Positions 23,951 to 33,179 of a stretch of DNA of 53,406 nt are shown here, piece by piece; positions within the stretch are counted from its first letter, which is position 1, and each line of letters begins with the position of its first letter. The notes beneath the pieces are model-generated. The model ran no database searches. It was not told the origin of the DNA and saw only the letters and a program-made list of their open reading frames with translations. The stretch comes from Gammaproteobacteria bacterium (GTDB lineage Bacteria > Pseudomonadota > Gammaproteobacteria > Nitrosococcales > Methylophagaceae): NCBI GenBank assembly GCA_003645385.1, contig QNEY01000001.1:1-53406 (forward strand), in the 5' to 3' direction. A program made the position numbers and the translations under genes.

Positions 23951-24547
23951 CTATTCCTCTGGAGCAGCTTGCACTTCAACTGGTATTGATTCACTTGCAC
24001 CAAATAATCCCGTAACATTCAGATTGGTGCTGCCAATTGTTCTTCCGATTATATTTATCAATGGTCCCTGTGTTGATACTTCAACAAGTCCATTTACATC
24101 ATACCAAAATACTTGATTCGGCGTGAGTCCAGCGTAATATGTCAAAGGTATTTTTTCACCAACATAAATTTTAATTGAACCTAATCGTTTGCCTTCGTAA
24201 TTTCTGATATGAGGATTTGCAATAAACAACATTGATTCCCTGCGATAATCAGAATCATATAACTCACAATGATATGCTCCAAACTTATCCTTGTTGGAAG
24301 ATGCTTTCAATTTTACTTCTTCATCATTATCAGCATTTTGAGTAATTTTAATAGCATCAGTATCCAATGGAAGTTTTAACACCACTTGATTGAAATATGG
24401 AATCCTGCCACCCCAGATCATTATCTTTGCTTCTTCGCCGGACAATAACAACTGTTCACCTTCATAAAGATCAAGTTCAAAGAATGCTTGTGGATGCTGA
24501 ATTAAATCAATGTATGATGGCAAATCTATTTTAGATGCCACTTTCAT
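23951..24547 (-). CDS. Putative tail protein with Ig/BIG2-like C-terminal domain (198 aa)
   Basis: ATG 24547 has AAGGGA upstream, while longer in-frame starts at 24583 lack a site. The last 65 residues (VGEKIPLTYYAG, WYDVNGLVEVSTQG, IGRTIGSTNLNV) match the strand pattern of bacterial Ig-like (BIG2) domains that bind cell-surface sugars or decorate virions. The first 130 residues are a beta-rich unknown domain. Confidence 0.55.
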   Translation of the reverse strand: MKVASKIDLPSYIDLIQHPQAFFELDLYEGEQLLLSGEEAKIMIWGGRIPYFNQVVLKLPLDTDAIKITQNADNDEEVKLKASSNKDKFGAYHCELYDSDYRRESMLFIANPHIRNYEGKRLGSIKIYVGEKIPLTYYAGLTPNQVFWYDVNGLVEVSTQGPLINIIGRTIGSTNLNVTGLFGASESIPVEVQAAPEE

Positions 24548-24572
24548 AATTCCCTTATTTTTTGGAGTTGCA

Positions 24573-26603
24573 TCACGCACCAAGCCGAGTTCCTTTCACT
24601 GTAATTGTCATGGCAGTTATCGTATTGACAGCACGCACATCACCAGACTCATAGGTATATTGCGTGCTTTGCTTTGCTATTAAATACAAATAACCATCTT
24701 CATCAATTTTGCTTTTATCAAGTTCACCCAATTGAATATTATAATAAGCATCGTTGGTGCATGGAGCACCTGCCTTAAGAAAAGCAACATTTTTTATTGA
24801 ACCGCCAACAGCATTATAATTGTTCTCATTTGCTTCGGGGGGCCATTGATCTTTACCGTTTCCCCAATAATGAATTGACATGTCCGGTTCACCCGGAGGT
24901 ATTGGATTATTGCTTGCATCTGGAAAAACATTGTTGCCTACTCTTGAACCACGCATATAAATATTATTAATTGCAGCATCATCTTCAAGATTTAATTTCC
25001 CAATGTTAATTCTTAAAATCGTTCTAAGCTCATGCGGATAATCCCAAGAAGGTTCTTCTCGCTCAAAAAAAAGATTATTAGCTTTAAGTCCGAGCGGAAC
25101 ATTTGTGAACACATTAATTGTATAACGTCCCTTTTTATCAAATTGTTTAGAGTAAAGAATTTCCGCTTTGTCACCATGAAATTTGACAACATGCAATCCG
25201 GTTATTTGTCCTTTATCATCTAAAAAATTTGCATCACGATAATCCGTATTATAATTTGTATAATTACCAAACGGAGTCATCATCGGACTTTTAGGCAAAA
25301 GCATAATTAATTTATTTGTGGAGCTTGGCAATATAAATGTTTCGCCAGTGGTGCTTGATGAAATAGAAATATTTAATCCATCCTTGTATGTTTCTTCGAT
25401 GTATTCTTTTGAAAAGCCTATTATATTTCTAAGCCGAACAAATGAAGTTGTAATTAATTGATTGCCTTTGACAACTGCTGAATTATAATCCCAAGTGCCA
25501 GTATCAAATATATCATCCAGAATATCTGTTAACCCGGTAACTTTATCGTAATGAACACCTTTATAAATCCAAAAGTCATCTTCTTTTTCGTAATCGCCAT
25601 CAAAAGATCGTTTTGCAATTATCAATTCAATTCGTGCAACTCCATTAGAACAAAATACAAGTGCATATAACGATCCACTTTTAATAAACACAATACTTCC
25701 GAATATATTTTGAATTGCAGTAATACTACCACTTCCGATATTAGCATCTATTTCATAAATATCATTACCAAGATCATCAACATAAATGACAATCGGTTTT
25801 CCATTTGCTGAATACTTTCTGATTGTGTTTCCAAACGCAACAAAAAATTGATTTGATATTCCTGAAGTATGACCGATTGCTGTTGCTCCATCAATTCGAT
25901 CATAAAATTCATTATGCAAATAAAATTCACATAATAGGTTTTCAGGCTTTTCAACTTTATTGTTATCCGATGCTGTGCTTAATGGAAATAAAGCACCTAA
26001 AATATTCCAGATCAGTATCTTTGAACTTGTTAAACAAGCAATTGTCAATTTCGGACGCATTGTGTTCATCTGTTCATCATATCTAAATTGACTTGCATTC
26101 ATCAAGGAAGAAAGACTGCTTGCACCACCAATCATATGATTTCCCATATCATCTTCATTGGGTGTTCCACCGCCACATAAATTCAAGAAAGCACCAGAAT
26201 CTTTTGGATCTGCTTTTGATTCAACAAATCCTTTTGCAAGATCAGAATATTGATCTGAACAATGATGCAAATATCCTTTCTGTGCAAACGAGTTCAAACC
26301 AGTTGATGGATTGTATGACTTTTTCCAACACTTAGGAGGATCTTCTCCCGGCTCAGGAGTCCAATCGTCATAATCTGGATCATCCTTATGCGGTTCTGTT
26401 TGTCTGTAAATGAACCATTCCCACGGATTAAGATTTGCAATTGTTCTGATCGAATTAATCAACAATGCAACTTGTTCAATGTCACCACATCTTCTTTTAA
26501 TGTTGATCTGTGAAAGCACGCCAGTTTCTTCATCTGCTTGAAGTCTAATTGTAAAATTATCATTAGGATTTCTAGGCTCAAAAACCTTGTATGGTGTTCC
26601 CAT
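24573..26603 (-). CDS. Large tail-tip-region protein (676 aa), unrecognised
   Basis: A long beta-rich protein with many aromatic and acidic residues. A Pro/Asp/Glu-rich patch with cysteines occurs near 65-150 (DWTPEPGEDPPKCWKK, HHCSDQYSDLA, LNLCGGGTPNEDDMG), and a beta-propeller-like middle follows (repeated KxxVIYVDDLG / IVFIKSGSLYALVFC). It is located between two tail proteins with a one-base overlap, so it probably forms part of the tail-tip complex. No family is assigned. Confidence 0.5.
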   Translation of the reverse strand: MGTPYKVFEPRNPNDNFTIRLQADEETGVLSQINIKRRCGDIEQVALLINSIRTIANLNPWEWFIYRQTEPHKDDPDYDDWTPEPGEDPPKCWKKSYNPSTGLNSFAQKGYLHHCSDQYSDLAKGFVESKADPKDSGAFLNLCGGGTPNEDDMGNHMIGGASSLSSLMNASQFRYDEQMNTMRPKLTIACLTSSKILIWNILGALFPLSTASDNNKVEKPENLLCEFYLHNEFYDRIDGATAIGHTSGISNQFFVAFGNTIRKYSANGKPIVIYVDDLGNDIYEIDANIGSGSITAIQNIFGSIVFIKSGSLYALVFCSNGVARIELIIAKRSFDGDYEKEDDFWIYKGVHYDKVTGLTDILDDIFDTGTWDYNSAVVKGNQLITTSFVRLRNIIGFSKEYIEETYKDGLNISISSSTTGETFILPSSTNKLIMLLPKSPMMTPFGNYTNYNTDYRDANFLDDKGQITGLHVVKFHGDKAEILYSKQFDKKGRYTINVFTNVPLGLKANNLFFEREEPSWDYPHELRTILRINIGKLNLEDDAAINNIYMRGSRVGNNVFPDASNNPIPPGEPDMSIHYWGNGKDQWPPEANENNYNAVGGSIKNVAFLKAGAPCTNDAYYNIQLGELDKSKIDEDGYLYLIAKQSTQYTYESGDVRAVNTITAMTITVKGTRLGA

Positions 26604-27634
26604 TATGTATCAAATTTCTCCCAGTCACCACCACCACCGCTTGATTTCATAAGCAAAGCGTATTTATCACCTGCTTCATTTTCGCCAAGATATTCAATAA
26701 CATCAAATTCAGATCCAACGTGTGAAAATTCAAGCTGTGAATTTCTCACGCCAACTGTTGATCCAGATGAAACTGCTAGATTCACACGACCCATGAACAT
26801 CCTATCAGTTGGAGCAGCACATCCAATGTCAAGATAGTTGACAGATTCACCACCAAGATTCACATAAACAACTGGTGGTGCATCAACGTCTGATTGTTTT
26901 AATTTGAAATATCCATCATCATCATAGCCATTGTCTGGAATCAAAGCACAGCCAACGCCAATCGCTTCAGGTGTTTGATTTGCATATTGCAATCCGGGCT
27001 TTTTGTTGTTGAATTTGACAATTGCTCTGTGCGGAGTTTCATCCCATTCCTCTAATGGTGCATATGGATCTTCTTCCCAAATGATGCTTAACAATCCATG
27101 TGGATTTGGAATGCAATAAACTGTATTGTGTTTATCTTCGCCACTTTCAGGGTCATAATCGGGATCGTGATAAATATCTATTTCTGAAAATGAAGTCTTG
27201 AACCATCTGACAATATTGATTAATGCAAATCCGTCAATATATGCAAAGCCAACTTCATTAGCAACCAAGTTGTCAGTTGTGATCCCAATGTTTCCAAAAT
27301 CTCTTGGCAATGCACGTCTGCCTACCATTGTTCTGCTGCCTTGTATTCTCACAAAGTCAGTATCAAATGATTCAACAATTCCAATTGCAGAATTTGCTGG
27401 CAATATTTCATTCAATGGAATATCAACTGAATTTGATATTTCTATTCTATGATTTGGCTCAACAAACATTGAATCAATTTGAGCAGGATTTAACATTGCT
27501 CCATCCGGAGTATTTACCATTTGCAAGCCCGGACCAGTTTTCATATTGTTCAATTGATTAACACTTTCAACAATTTTATTATAATCAATTGCTCTTGGTC
27601 TGCGTTTGATCTTTTCTATTCGTTTGAATGCCAT
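26603..27634 (-). CDS. Tail protein with trimeric coiled-coil-like N-terminus (343 aa)
   Basis: It begins MAFKRIEKIKRRPRAIDYNK and continues IVESVNQLNNMKTGPGLQMV, a helical stalk followed by a beta domain as in phage tail-tip and baseplate-type proteins. The middle is an all-beta domain with DDDGYFKLKQSD and YVNLGGESVNYLDIG. The C-terminus is glycine-rich. The start and stop overlap those of its neighbours by one base. A role in the tail tip is inferred. Confidence 0.5.
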   Translation of the reverse strand: MAFKRIEKIKRRPRAIDYNKIVESVNQLNNMKTGPGLQMVNTPDGAMLNPAQIDSMFVEPNHRIEISNSVDIPLNEILPANSAIGIVESFDTDFVRIQGSRTMVGRRALPRDFGNIGITTDNLVANEVGFAYIDGFALINIVRWFKTSFSEIDIYHDPDYDPESGEDKHNTVYCIPNPHGLLSIIWEEDPYAPLEEWDETPHRAIVKFNNKKPGLQYANQTPEAIGVGCALIPDNGYDDDGYFKLKQSDVDAPPVVYVNLGGESVNYLDIGCAAPTDRMFMGRVNLAVSSGSTVGVRNSQLEFSHVGSEFDVIEYLGENEAGDKYALLMKSSGGGGDWEKFDT

Positions 27635-28533
27635 TATATTATGCCCAATAATCCGAGCTTGTCACCGCCCAAGCCCAAAGCTCCAAGATTTCCGTATTCA
27701 TAAACTTGTGCAACGTGTGCTGATTTTACAAAGTATTCTCTGGTATGAACCGTTTTCCCTTCAATAACCGCTGTCTTGTCAATAAAACTTTGCCTTAACC
27801 AAACGTATTCCCAGCCTTCTTTGTCATATGTAGCAGTGTCAAATTCATTACCTTTTACTGGAACTAATTTCAATACTTTAATTTCTTGTCCAGTAATATT
27901 CGGAGCAATTAAAAAGTTGTAGGTAATTCTCCACGCTTTACCCTGTCTACGTGCTGCATTTGCACCATTGAAAAGAACTTCACCTTTTGCCCAACCTTTG
28001 AAATTTGCTTGATTTACTTTACCAGTCAATTCAAGAATCTGTCTCCACATTTCAACACTGATTGAATTGACTGATCTTGTTTCACGATATGAAGCAGTTG
28101 GTATAATTACATCAACGCCAGATATACTTCCGTCTGGTTGTAAACCTATCACTTTACTTTTCTTTGAATCTTCAGATTCTGGTTCTGGAAAATTTTGCTG
28201 TGTATACGCTTCGTTGATATGCAGCGGTTCTGTGCCAACATCAAATTGATAATTCTGCAAATTTCCTTCTTCATATTGGACATTTTCATATGTAACAATA
28301 AGTTGAACAACTCCATTATCTTTCACACCAGTTGAATTTACAACCTTCAAAGTTCTGTCCACAGCAACAAGATTTGTTCCGTATAAATCACCAAGCTGTG
28401 GACCAAATGGTTCACACTCAATCGGATCGTCAAGATGTTTAATAAAAAATATTCTGACAAATTGTGTCCCACGATCAAATGTTTGGATATAATTTCTGCT
28501 TGTGACTTGCTCTTCAATAATTGGCTCAGTCAT
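27634..28533 (-). CDS. Distal tail-region protein (299 aa)
   Basis: It follows the tape measure directly with a one-base overlap, the place where the distal tail and tail-tip hub proteins are usually encoded. The sequence is beta-rich: QTFDRGTQFVRIFFIKHLDD near the start, then KGWAKGEVLFNGANAARRQG and KAWRITYNFLIAPNITGQE. I infer a distal tail or hub function from order, not from an identified domain. Confidence 0.5.
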   Translation of the reverse strand: MTEPIIEEQVTSRNYIQTFDRGTQFVRIFFIKHLDDPIECEPFGPQLGDLYGTNLVAVDRTLKVVNSTGVKDNGVVQLIVTYENVQYEEGNLQNYQFDVGTEPLHINEAYTQQNFPEPESEDSKKSKVIGLQPDGSISGVDVIIPTASYRETRSVNSISVEMWRQILELTGKVNQANFKGWAKGEVLFNGANAARRQGKAWRITYNFLIAPNITGQEIKVLKLVPVKGNEFDTATYDKEGWEYVWLRQSFIDKTAVIEGKTVHTREYFVKSAHVAQVYEYGNLGALGLGGDKLGLLGII

Positions 28534-30809
28534 TATTCTTGGCTTCCTTCCTGCTTTACTATATTTACAAATCCTTGTAATTGACCCATTATCTCTGCTA
28601 ATGCGTCATTTGTTTTTGCAGTATTGTCTGCTATTCTACCAACAACACCTTCTTGAGCAATTTCACCAGTTCTTGCAAATGCAAAAGTTCCTTGTGTATC
28701 CCATAGAGCATCTTTTTTCGCACTTGTCCAAGTGGCTTTAACCGTTTCACGTTGATTCAAAGCCAATTCTGGATTATCAATTTTTAATCCAAGTTTAATC
28801 GCCTTGTTTAACAATGATTGAGATTCACGAGCGAATTTCTTCAAACTCTTGCCATACATTTCAGATTTAAGAGCAGCTTCAATTTTTGCATTTTTCTTTG
28901 CCGCTTCTTTATCACGTTTTTCTTTTTTCGCTTCCTGATCTTTGGCATACTTTTCTTGAATCTTAGCTATTTCAGAATATTGTTTTTCAAACTCTGCTTT
29001 GTCCAGACCAAGTATTTGCGACACATCAAAACCAGCACCGGCTGCATCTTCAAGTAATCCCATAAGCTGCTGTTGCATGGTTGCTTTGTTACCAGTCAAT
29101 TCAACTTCAAAGCCAGTTGCTCCAGCAAGTCTGTTTGCAACTTCTTGTTGCCATTGTTTTTGACTTACTACTTTTCCACTTTCAGGTGACACTGTTCTTT
29201 GACCAGTTTGCTGGATTCCTGTTTCTTCAAGTGCTTTTTTGAAGTCAGTATCAGATGCAACTTTTGCCATGTCTGCAACGATCTTGTCCATAAGCCCTTG
29301 AGATATTGCAGCAGTGTTTCTTCCTTCAACATCTTTTCTTGTCTGATCAGATAATTTACTTTTCCAGTCAGCACCATATCGTTCAGCAATTGGTTTTTCA
29401 GCAGCATCAAAACTTGCTTGTTCTGCAAGTTTCTTTTGCATCTTCTCCACTTCATCAGTTGTTTCTTTGATCATTCGTTTGATTTCACTGAATGATGCTG
29501 TTGCTCCGCTTGTGATCGCTCCAAATGCTGCTGCTAAAGCTGCAACAGCTTTTATTGCCAATCCCCAAACGCCACCAGTGAAGATCATTGTAAATGCTTT
29601 CAAAGCCAATCCAGCTGCAATCAATGCCATGCCAAGTTTCAAAACAAACATGACAAGAGTGCCGATTTGTTTGATCACTTTAGGATTTTTTGAAATCCAT
29701 TCTTTAAGAGCTTTGATCCAGACTAATGCTTTTTTAATAAATTCACCGACAGCTGGAACTAAAGCATCACCAATTTCAACAGCAACCGCAATTAAACTTT
29801 GCTTCAATTGATTCATTTGAAATACAAGTGTGTCTGACATCTTGCCAAATGCTTCTTGAGTTGCACCAGCTGATTCATACATCTTTCCCAAGTCTTTAGT
29901 ATAGCCAGCAACATCTTGCAGCACAGCAGCAACTCCACGAACCGCTTGCACGTTTGGAAATATCTTTGCTAAATCTTCGGGTGATGCTCCTTTCAATCTA
30001 TTTAATACGCCAACAAATCCTTCAGTTTTCAATGTTGCTGTATTCATTTCAAAGCCATATTTCTTTGCAGCTTTGGAAGCATCATCGGTCGGCTTCATAA
30101 ATGATGATAGAATTGCATTCAACGATGAAACAGCAATTTCTGTTCTGACACCATTTCTGGTCATTGTTGCAAGTGCAGCACCCATTTCCTCAAGTGGAAG
30201 TCCAGCCACTGAAGCAGTTGAAGCAACCATACCAATGCTAGGTGCAAGCTGTGCAAAGGTTGTTTTTCCACGAGCAACAATTGAAAACAGAACATCTGAA
30301 ACTTGTCCTGCTTTATCAGCTGACATTTGATATGAATTTAAGATTGTTGTGATTGCATCAGCGGACACACCTGTTGAAGTTAATCCAGCAGCAGCACCTT
30401 TTGCAGCAACTTCAAGAACGCCCATTGCTTTTGAGGGATCAACACTTGCTGACAAAATATCATACAAACCTTGTGAAAGTGTTGCTGTTGATTCGCCTAA
30501 TTCCATAGACATTTTAGAAATGCCTTCAGAGAATTTTGGCAAGAATTCTTTTGAAGCAGCGGCATCAAGCATTGTGTTGACAATTGCCATTTGCTTGCCA
30601 AAGTCAGCTGCAAGTTTTACGCTTAATGCAAGCGGTGCAACCATAACTGTGCCAACTTTGACCATTGACTTGCCAACTTTGGTGATGTCTGCTGCAAACT
30701 TTTGAACACGTTTTCTTGCCCCACCAAGTTTTTTCTTTAATGCAGCATCACGAGCCGTTATTTCAACATATGCCTCACCAGCTTTGACTGCTCCGCTGTC
30801 ACCTGCCAT
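28533..30809 (-). CDS. Tape measure protein (758 aa)
   Basis: TP901-type tape measure (PhageMin_Tail): an N-terminal helical part (AAFG-like AADFGKQMAIVNTMLDAA), conserved GESTATLSQGLYDILSASVD and GVSADAITTILNSYQMSADK, then KTTFAQLAPSIGMVASTA. A hydrophobic segment lies around 375-430 (LVMFVLKLGMALIAAGLAL ... GVWGLAIKAVAALAAAFGAI), and long charged helices fill the C-terminal third. The length sets a tail of about 110-120 nm by the usual 1.5 Angstrom per residue rule (inference). It starts two bases after the chaperone stop. Confidence 0.93.
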   Translation of the reverse strand: MAGDSGAVKAGEAYVEITARDAALKKKLGGARKRVQKFAADITKVGKSMVKVGTVMVAPLALSVKLAADFGKQMAIVNTMLDAAASKEFLPKFSEGISKMSMELGESTATLSQGLYDILSASVDPSKAMGVLEVAAKGAAAGLTSTGVSADAITTILNSYQMSADKAGQVSDVLFSIVARGKTTFAQLAPSIGMVASTASVAGLPLEEMGAALATMTRNGVRTEIAVSSLNAILSSFMKPTDDASKAAKKYGFEMNTATLKTEGFVGVLNRLKGASPEDLAKIFPNVQAVRGVAAVLQDVAGYTKDLGKMYESAGATQEAFGKMSDTLVFQMNQLKQSLIAVAVEIGDALVPAVGEFIKKALVWIKALKEWISKNPKVIKQIGTLVMFVLKLGMALIAAGLALKAFTMIFTGGVWGLAIKAVAALAAAFGAITSGATASFSEIKRMIKETTDEVEKMQKKLAEQASFDAAEKPIAERYGADWKSKLSDQTRKDVEGRNTAAISQGLMDKIVADMAKVASDTDFKKALEETGIQQTGQRTVSPESGKVVSQKQWQQEVANRLAGATGFEVELTGNKATMQQQLMGLLEDAAGAGFDVSQILGLDKAEFEKQYSEIAKIQEKYAKDQEAKKEKRDKEAAKKNAKIEAALKSEMYGKSLKKFARESQSLLNKAIKLGLKIDNPELALNQRETVKATWTSAKKDALWDTQGTFAFARTGEIAQEGVVGRIADNTAKTNDALAEIMGQLQGFVNIVKQEGSQE

Positions 30810-30810
30810 T

Positions 30811-31529
30811 TTATTTCTCCGTAAACTTTTTCACATACTCTTTCCACTGCTGGATACTTTCAATTCGCATCGAGCCTTTTTTTCTTTTATTGCCTTTCAA
30901 TTCAATGAATGGATTAAAATCTTCTGGCAACATTTTCTTTTTACCCCATTGATTATGAATCAAAGCAGCAAGCAAAGAAAATTTATCCCATTCTGCTTTT
31001 TGACGACCTTTCCACATCCATTGAAGTTCACGCAATGATAATGGATTTGGATTGACACCAATGACTCCAGCAAGCTCAAAGATGTCTTTCCAAGTTACAA
31101 AGGGGCTTCGTCACCTTTTACAGTTTCAGCTTTTGCTTTTGATGCTTCACTTGGTTCTGGGAAGAAACTCACAAGAGCATTCAAAGCACATTGCATTGCT
31201 TGCAAGATTTGATCTGATTCAATTGCTTCACAGAAATCATCAAGTGAAAGCCCATGTTTTTCAACTCCACAACTTTCATAAAGAAAGATTGCAAGATGTC
31301 CAACATTACCCCAAACAGGCACAGACATTTCAATGATTCGATTGCTTGCTTCTGTGAAAGAATCAATTTCTATGCCAGCATTCTTTTCTTCAAAGTCTGC
31401 TGCTGCTGTCATTCCTTTGACAAATGCTTCAATTGTGCCAACGCCAGTCCGATCTTCAAATCTTCTGATCGTATTGACAGTGACTTTCGGCAACCATTTA
31501 CGACCTTTTGCATCAGTAAAATCCATCAT
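30811..31529 (-). CDS. Tail assembly chaperone G-T fusion made by programmed -1 frameshift
   Basis: The G frame (31529 to stop TAA at 31097-31095, 144 residues) ends with AKAETVKGDEAPL. The overlapping frame stays open to 30811 and reads VTWKDIFELAGVIGVNPNPL, then SLRELQWMWKGRQKAEWDKF and SLLAALIHNQW, the pattern of phage GT tails. A -1 slip at CCCTTTG (31098-31104) joins the two, giving about 239 residues. The frame offset is correct for -1. As in lambda, G and GT act as chaperones for the tail tube and tape measure during tail assembly. The gene lies between the major tail protein and the tape measure. Confidence 0.85.
31095..31529 (-). CDS. Tail assembly chaperone G (short form, 144 aa)
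   Basis: The unshifted product of the chaperone gene. Residues 1-30 (KGRKWLPKVTVNTIRRFEDR) and the hydrophobic middle (PVWGNVGHLAIFLYESCGVE) fit the small phage chaperone family. The start ATG 31529 has GGAGG seven bases upstream. Made in excess over the fusion, it would bind the tape measure and the tail tube protein. Confidence 0.85.
   Translation of the reverse strand: MMDFTDAKGRKWLPKVTVNTIRRFEDRTGVGTIEAFVKGMTAAADFEEKNAGIEIDSFTEASNRIIEMSVPVWGNVGHLAIFLYESCGVEKHGLSLDDFCEAIESDQILQAMQCALNALVSFFPEPSEASKAKAETVKGDEAPL
31098..31104 (-). promoter_or_regulatory. Ribosomal -1 slippery heptamer CCCTTTG
   Basis: On the - strand the G frame ends GCC CCT TTG TAA. The seven bases CCCTTTG follow the X XXY YYZ rule: the Pro codon re-pairs as CCC and the Leu codon as TTT. 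It lies directly before the stop codon, so the stop may act as the pause. After slippage reading continues from the last G as GTA ACT TGG with no stop until 30811. Confidence 0.75.
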
Positions 31530-31563
31530 AATAAATCCTCCGGTATTTGTTTTTCATTAATCA

Positions 31564-31971
31564 CTAGCTTGAAGGTGAAATTTCTTCAGGGATTCCACGA
31601 ATTCTAAAAGTGGTGCTGAAAGTAACAGCATCATTCAATGGTTCTCCACGAGAGAATTCAGTAACAGCAACATCAGACTTCCAGCCGTAACCATCACGGT
31701 CAAGAAATTCAACATCTTCAATGACAGTGCCAGCCATAAAAGCTGCTTGCACCGCTGCGATAATTCCAGCAGTGTCATTTGGTCTGTCATTCAATAAAGT
31801 AAAAGTGATTGTTCCTTCAGCAAGACCAGCAATAAAAGATTTCCAACCTACATTTGCTCTTGTAGTATCTTCAATTTCATCACGAGTCATTGAAACATCG
31901 ACATCTTGGGCAATACCTACTTCAGTACCACCGATCTTTAATACGCAATCAAAACCTGCCATTCCAGCCAT
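31564..31971 (-). CDS. Major tail (tube) protein (135 aa)
   Basis: TP901-like tail tube protein: VLKIGGTEVGIAQDVDVSMT, RANVGWKSFIAGLAEGTITF and SDVAVTEFSRGEPLNDAVTF, then STTFRIRG at the end, the strand pattern of the tube fold. I chose ATG 31971 because AAGGAG stands 7 bases before it; an ATG two codons upstream would be too close to the site. It is expected to polymerise into rings forming the tail tube, assembled with the G/GT chaperones encoded next. Confidence 0.85.
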   Translation of the reverse strand: MAGMAGFDCVLKIGGTEVGIAQDVDVSMTRDEIEDTTRANVGWKSFIAGLAEGTITFTLLNDRPNDTAGIIAAVQAAFMAGTVIEDVEFLDRDGYGWKSDVAVTEFSRGEPLNDAVTFSTTFRIRGIPEEISPSS

Positions 31972-31993
31972 TGTCATTCTCCTTATAAAAGTG

Positions 31994-32266
31994 CTACATT
32001 ATTTTGATATGTTTATTCACCATGCCGATTGAATTGAACCAGCCCACACGACCGTCATTCAAACGAACTTTATACCATATAGTTCTTGCAGCATTGTTTG
32101 TTCTTCTGATTTCTAATATCTCAAATTTTGGGTCTTTCACGTTTTCAATTGATTGATCTTGTTTCAAACCACAAAACAGTTCATCACGATGCACAGGCAT
32201 CAACTGCAATGATGCAGCAATCGTGTATTTCTTTCCTGGTGTTAATTGAAAGTATTTCATTGCCAT
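31994..32266 (-). CDS. Hypothetical SH3-like protein in the tail module (90 aa)
   Basis: Starts MAMKYFQLTPGKKYTIAASL and ends with TIWYKVRLNDGRVGWFNS, a small SH3-like barrel (WY and GWF strands). It sits between the tail terminator and the tube protein genes. Function unknown; a small virion or assembly part is plausible. Confidence 0.55.
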   Translation of the reverse strand: MAMKYFQLTPGKKYTIAASLQLMPVHRDELFCGLKQDQSIENVKDPKFEILEIRRTNNAARTIWYKVRLNDGRVGWFNSIGMVNKHIKIM

Positions 32267-32280
32267 AATATTTTACCTTT

Positions 32281-32715
32281 TCAAATTTTCAAAGCTCTTG
32301 CTGTTAGTCTGATTAATCTACCAGGAAAAGTATTTACACCACCAACATCCATCGGTGATCCTGCTATACAACCCCAATTCGTATATCCTTCAGCCGTCAT
32401 AATAGAATCAAAATGTGCTCGGTGTAAATACTCCCAAAGCTGCATTGATAATAAATCCAAATCCTTCATTGACTGTTCTTTGTCATCATAGATATTTACA
32501 TCAACAGCAAACTCAGACCCGATATTTTTTCTAGTGCCAAAATCAGCACCGCCATGTGAGCTAATAAATATTGCAGGATATTCAGCATCATCTGGAATCT
32601 TAAAGCCAGTAAATATTGCAGGTGCTGCAACTCCGCTTGTAAACTCGTATGTTGCAAGTTGACTTGTAATTGAAGTGTTCATCAAAATAAATTGTTGTAT
32701 AACTTTTTTAATCAT
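32281..32715 (-). CDS. Tail terminator / completion protein (144 aa)
   Basis: An alpha/beta protein with SITSQLATYEF near the start, AEYPAIFISSHGGAD, DVNIYDDKEQSMKDLDLLSM and PGRLIRLTARALKI at the end. This, the size and the place between the gp10-like protein and the tail tube are those of siphovirus tail terminators (gpU-like). An ATG 11 codons in is another possible start. It overlaps the upstream gene by 4 nt (ATGA). Confidence 0.65.
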   Translation of the reverse strand: MIKKVIQQFILMNTSITSQLATYEFTSGVAAPAIFTGFKIPDDAEYPAIFISSHGGADFGTRKNIGSEFAVDVNIYDDKEQSMKDLDLLSMQLWEYLHRAHFDSIMTAEGYTNWGCIAGSPMDVGGVNTFPGRLIRLTARALKI

Positions 32716-33179
32716 TTTTTTGTCTTTCTGCTATTCAAATTTCTACCTGCTGAAGTCCCATCTAAATCCATTCCCTTGAAAAATTTTGGGAAATTCTTTC
32801 TTGCACTTGTTAATGCTGGTCCCATAAATGGTCGTGCTGGAAGATGAATTACTTTTTTTGTAGTTACTTTTATGATCGCACCAAACTCTTGATATTTCCC
32901 ATAAAATGCCATACGAGTCGGACCGACAAGAACCGAAGCAGCACCATTCACTGCTGTCTTAATGCTGCTACGTAAATGATTGCTTTGAATATTTGGTGGT
33001 GTTCCTGGTTCACTTGGTTTTCCAACTTTACCCTGTCCACGCCTGCCACTTTTCATACTGCTTTTGGCTTCACGCTCAACAGCAGCACCGCATTGGACAA
33101 GCGGCTTTATTGTTGATTGCTCAACAGCTTTTCGGACACCTTTTTCATCCAACCAGAATTTGCCTTTTGCTTCGATCAT
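32712..33179 (-). CDS. HK97 gp10-like neck/tail-completion protein (155 aa)
   Basis: The sequence GAAVEREAKSSMKSGRRGQG then SEPGTPPNIQSNHLRSSIKT and FYGKYQEFGAIIKVTTKKV, then HLPARPFMGPAL, is the hallmark pattern of the HK97 gp10 family, a component between head and tail. It is basic and helical at the ends. The start overlaps the upstream gene by 4 nt. Confidence 0.85.
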   Translation of the reverse strand: MIEAKGKFWLDEKGVRKAVEQSTIKPLVQCGAAVEREAKSSMKSGRRGQGKVGKPSEPGTPPNIQSNHLRSSIKTAVNGAASVLVGPTRMAFYGKYQEFGAIIKVTTKKVIHLPARPFMGPALTSARKNFPKFFKGMDLDGTSAGRNLNSRKTKK

